DNA from: Actinomycetes bacterium
GTDB lineage: Bacteria; Actinomycetota; Actinomycetes; Propionibacteriales; Propionibacteriaceae
Assembly: GCA_029778515.1 (NCBI GenBank)
Contig: JAKOQD010000093.1
Span: 1-21,157 of the forward strand
Length of the DNA: 21,157 nt
Direction: 5' to 3'
How positions within the stretch are numbered: the first letter of the stretch is position 1; the number at the start of each line of letters is the position of its first letter. Shown piece after piece: positions 18,191 to 21,157 of the stretch. Made by a program: the position numbers and the translations under genes. The notes beneath the pieces were generated by a model, which made no database searches, was not told the DNA's origin, and saw nothing but the letters and a program-made list of their open reading frames with translations.

Positions 18191-21091
18191 TCAGTCGCGC
18201 GGCTTCTCGACCATCTCGAAGGTCTCGATGATGTCATCGATCCGAATGTCGGAGTAGTTGGCCAGCGTCATGCCGCACTCGAAGCCCTCGCGGACCTCGG
18301 TGGCGTCGTCCTTCTCCCGGCGCAGGGACGCGATCGAGGTCTCGGCGACCACCACCCCGTCGCGCAGCAACCGGGCCTTGGCGTTGCGGCGGATCGAACC
18401 GTCGATGACCATACAGCCGGCGATGACACCGAACTTGGACGAACGGAAGATCTCCCGGATCTGCGCCTGACCCCGCACCTTCTCCTCGTAGATCGGCTTC
18501 AGCATGCCCTTCAGGGCAGCTTCAACCTCGTCGATCGCGGCGTAGATCACCGAGTAGTAGCGAATGTCGACGCCCTCGGCATCGGCCAGCTGAGTGGCCT
18601 TGCCCTGCGGCCGTACGTTGAAGCCGATGATCACCGCGTCGGAGGCTGCAGCCAGCGAAACGTTGGTCTCGGTGATCGCACCGACACCGCGGTCGATAAC
18701 CCGCAGGTCGACCTCGTCGCCGACGTCGATCTGCAGCAGCGCGTCCTCCAGCGCCTCAACCGCACCGGCCGAATCGCCCTTGAGGATGAGCCGCAGCTCC
18801 TGGGCCTCGCCCTTGGCCAGCTGCTCGAACAGCTGGTCGAGCGTCTTGCGCCGGGTGGTCTTGGCCAGCATGGCCGCCCGCTGCCGGGCTTCCCGCTTCT
18901 CGGCGATCTGGCGAGCCATCCGGTCGTCCTCGACGACCAGGAAGTTGTCACCAGCTCCGGGCACCGAGGTCAGGCCGAGCACCTGCACCGGCATGGACGG
19001 CGGCGCGGAATCGACGGTCTCACCCTGGTCGTTGATCAGGGCGCGGACGCGGCCGTAAGCCGAACCGGCCACGATCGAATCGCCGGTGCGCAGCGTGCCG
19101 CGGTGCACCAGGACGGTGGCCACGGGACCGCGGCCCTTGTCCAGGTGCGCCTCGATGGCGACACCCTGGGCGGGCATGTCCGGGTTGGCCCGCAGGTCCA
19201 GGGACGCGTCCGCCGTCAGCACGATGGCCTCCAGCAGCTCGTCCAGACCGAGGCGGGCGGTGGCGGACACGTCGACGAACATGGTGTCGCCGCCGTACTC
19301 CTCCGGCACCAGGCCGTACTCGGTGAGCTGACCGCGCACCTTGACCGGATCAGCGGTCTCCTTGTCGATCTTGTTCACCGCGACCACGATCGGCACATCG
19401 GCCGCCTTGGCGTGGTTCAGAGCCTCGATCGTCTGCGGCATCACACCGTCGTCGGCGGCCACCACCAGCACCGCGATGTCGGTCGACTTCGCACCACGGG
19501 CACGCATGGCGGTGAACGCCTCGTGGCCCGGGGTGTCGATGAAGGTGATCTTGCGCTCCAACTCGTCCACTTCGGTGGACACCTGGTAGGCGCCGATCGC
19601 CTGGGTGATGCCACCGGCCTCGCCGGCGACCACGTTGGTGTTGCGCAGCGCGTCCAGCAGCTTCGTCTTGCCGTGGTCGACGTGACCCATGACGGTGACG
19701 GCCGGCGGACGCGGGGCGAGGTCCTCCTCGCCACCCTCGTTCTCACCGAACTCGATGTCGAAGCTCTCCAGCAGTTCGCGGTCCTCGTCCTCGGGCGAGA
19801 CGACCTCGATGTTGTAGTTGAGCTCCGCACCCAGCACCTGCAGGGTGTCGTCGGCCACCGACTGGGTGGCATTGACCATCTCGCCCAGGTGGAACAACAC
19901 CTGCACCAGGGACGCCGGCTCGACACCAATCTTCTCGGCGAGGTCGGTCAGCGAAGCGCCGCGGCGCAGCCGGACGGTCTGGCCGTCGCCCTGACGGACG
20001 CGCACGCCACCAATCGTCGGCGCCTCCATCTGGTCGAATTCCTGCCTGCGCTGCTTCTTCGACTTCCGGCCACGGCGCGCGGGACCACCGGCGCGACCGA
20101 ACGCACCCTGGGTGCCCGAGCCGCCACGGCCACCACGACCGCCACGGCCACCACCACCGGGAGGACCACCGGTACCGGGCGCGCCACCGGGGCCGCTGCG
20201 ACCGGGAGCACCGCCGGGACGGCCACGTCCGCCAGCGCCGGCACCACCCGGGCGACCGACACCGGTACGGCCGGGGCCACCGAGGTTGCCCGAAGCAGTC
20301 TTCGGCATCATCGCGGGATTGGGTCGAGGCATGCCCGCGACACCGCCACCGGGACGCGGCATGCGATCACCGGCCGGACGCGGCCCGCCGGGACGATCAC
20401 TGTAGGGACGCTCGCCCGGACGACCCGGTGCGGCACCCTCAGGCCGCGGACGCTGCACGCCCATGCCCTGTCGGGAAGCGAACGGATTGTTGCCCGGACG
20501 CGGTGCACCGGGCTTGCGGGCGCCGGCGCCAGGCAGGCCGCCGGTGCCACCCGGACGCGGCGCGGGCCGCGGGGCAGCCGGACGCGGACCGGGCATGGCA
20601 CCAGGACGTGGCGTCGCGGACGAAGCCGCCTGGGTCGGCTCGGCCGGGGCGGCCGGCGCCGGAGCGGCAGCCGCGGCCGCGCTGGGCGCAGCAGGTGCCG
20701 TCGGTGCGAGAGCCGGCGCGGTCTCGGCCACCGGCGCTGCGGCGGGCTTGGCGGCCGCTGGGCCAGGGGTCGGGGCAGCCGGACGGGCGGTGGGCGCCGG
20801 GACGGCCGGGGCGGGCGCCGCAGGGGCGACGCTGGCCGGGGCAGTCTCGGCCGGTGCGGTCCTGGCCGGCGGGGTGCTGGCGGCCGGGCGCGCCGGAGCG
20901 GGCGCGGGCGCCGACTGGGCGGGTGCTGGTTGGGCTGCGGCGGCCTTTTCCTTCAACCGCCGAACCACCGGGGCCTCAATCGTCGAGGAGGCCGACCGGA
21001 CGAATTCCCCCATGTCATTGAGGGTTTGCAGAAGTTCCTTGCTTTCGAGTCCGAGCTCCTTGGCGAGCTCGTAGACGCGGACCTTAGCCAC
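18191..21091 (-). CDS. infB: Translation initiation factor IF-2
   Basis: IF-2 is the GTPase that places initiator fMet-tRNA on the 30S subunit and promotes subunit joining. The protein has 966 aa. An IF2_N module (1-50) has the [12 protein letters not shown] start. A long low-complexity linker follows (about 52-345), Pro/Ala-rich then Pro/Arg/Gly-rich. A second IF2_N module (about 372-430) comes next, preceded by the basic [14 protein letters not shown] segment. The G domain has GHVDHGKT (469-476), DTPGHE (519-524) and NKID (573-576). Domains II, III and C2 complete the protein. The start is GTG 21091 with AAGGAGA 5 nt upstream. It is normally preceded by rimP-nusA-ylxR, which would lie outside this window. 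Confidence 0.98.
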   Translation of the reverse strand: MAKVRVYELAKELGLESKELLQTLNDMGEFVRSASSTIEAPVVRRLKEKAAAAQPAPAQSAPAPAPARPAASTPPARTAPAETAPASVAPAAPAPAVPAPTARPAAPTPGPAAAKPAAAPVAETAPALAPTAPAAPSAAAAAAPAPAAPAEPTQAASSATPRPGAMPGPRPAAPRPAPRPGGTGGLPGAGARKPGAPRPGNNPFASRQGMGVQRPRPEGAAPGRPGERPYSDRPGGPRPAGDRMPRPGGGVAGMPRPNPAMMPKTASGNLGGPGRTGVGRPGGAGAGGRGRPGGAPGRSGPGGAPGTGGPPGGGGRGGRGGRGGSGTQGAFGRAGGPARRGRKSKKQRRQEFDQMEAPTIGGVRVRQGDGQTVRLRRGASLTDLAEKIGVEPASLVQVLFHLGEMVNATQSVADDTLQVLGAELNYNIEVVSPEDEDRELLESFDIEFGENEGGEEDLAPRPPAVTVMGHVDHGKTKLLDALRNTNVVAGEAGGITQAIGAYQVSTEVDELERKITFIDTPGHEAFTAMRARGAKSTDIAVLVVAADDGVMPQTIEALNHAKAADVPIVVAVNKIDKETADPVKVRGQLTEYGLVPEEYGGDTMFVDVSATARLGLDELLEAIVLTADASLDLRANPDMPAQGVAIEAHLDKGRGPVATVLVHRGTLRTGDSIVAGSAYGRVRALINDQGETVDSAPPSMPVQVLGLTSVPGAGDNFLVVEDDRMARQIAEKREARQRAAMLAKTTRRKTLDQLFEQLAKGEAQELRLILKGDSAGAVEALEDALLQIDVGDEVDLRVIDRGVGAITETNVSLAAASDAVIIGFNVRPQGKATQLADAEGVDIRYYSVIYAAIDEVEAALKGMLKPIYEEKVRGQAQIREIFRSSKFGVIAGCMVIDGSIRRNAKARLLRDGVVVAETSIASLRREKDDATEVREGFECGMTLANYSDIRIDDIIETFEMVEKPRD

Positions 21092-21157
21092 TACTCTCCT
21101 TCAGGTCCACGCGGGCGCGTCGACCAGTTAGTTCTGTTCAGTGCTCATTTCGAGGTA
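21092..21157 (-). other. infB upstream region, no gene supported
   Basis: The 66 bp to the window edge contain the infB ribosome-binding site and no recognisable end of an upstream gene. A six-codon frame (MSTEQN) with stop is visible on the minus strand, but nothing supports its translation. Confidence 0.5.

Noticed and set aside
20050..20940. GC-rich repetitive DNA considered as a tandem repeat or CRISPR-like array
   Set aside because: It encodes the Pro/Ala/Gly/Arg-rich linker of IF-2 in frame; repeat units are irregular and there are no spacers.
21106..21148. Six-codon frame MSTEQN upstream of infB as a leader peptide
   Set aside because: It has no Shine-Dalgarno, no informative residues and no associated hairpin.

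Overview
The window is high-GC, densely packed chromosomal DNA from an actinobacterium. The evidence is the gene set and order (infB-rbfA-truB-ribF, rpsO-pnp, dapB, era-leuA), GC-rich third codon positions, frequent GTG/TTG starts and an actinobacterial-type LeuA. A member of the Propionibacteriales or a relative is plausible, but the sequence alone does not fix the family. There are no rRNA, tRNA, CRISPR, phage or insertion-sequence genes, so this is mostly a core-genome region.

Layout, right to left along the minus strand. (1) 16726-21091: translation factor IF-2, a hairpin, ribosome-binding factor A and tRNA pseudouridine synthase TruB. Riboflavin kinase/FAD synthetase follows at 15751-16686, then a small unrecognised protein at 15307-15711. 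(2) 13856-15306: a divergent pair, a secreted lipoprotein (minus) and a GNAT acetyltransferase (plus). (3) 10686-13675: a plus-strand pntA-pntB operon for the membrane NAD(P) transhydrogenase. It lies between ribF and rpsO, which are often close neighbours in actinobacteria. (4) 7742-10413: rpsO and pnp, separated by a strong hairpin. (5) 7003-7623: an orphan plus-strand hypothetical gene. (6) 1070-6841: dapB, a DUF2993 (LmeA-like) exported protein, a CNNM/CBS-domain membrane protein, era and leuA, closely spaced on the minus strand. (7) 1-851: the 5' part of a minus-strand gene that runs off the window edge; it encodes an AbiEi-like N-terminal segment and a DUF559/PD-(D/E)XK-like C-terminal segment.

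The most interesting non-coding signals are two. The leuA leader has a short reading frame with three consecutive leucine codons, and a hairpin whose 3' arm could pair with either its own 5' arm or the leuA ribosome-binding site. A dispersed hairpin repeat occurs twice: after leuA, and between the convergent pntB and lipoprotein genes. Other palindromes sit after pnp, between rpsO and pnp, and between infB and rbfA. Two DnaA-box-like 9-mers lie 18 bp apart upstream of dapB.

Functionally the window combines translation (IF-2, RbfA, TruB, S15, Era), RNA decay (PNPase), cofactor and redox metabolism (RibF, PntAB) and amino acid or cell-wall precursor synthesis (DapB, LeuA). I do not see a convincing new multi-gene system. 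The novel candidates are regulatory and repeat elements and a few unassigned small proteins.
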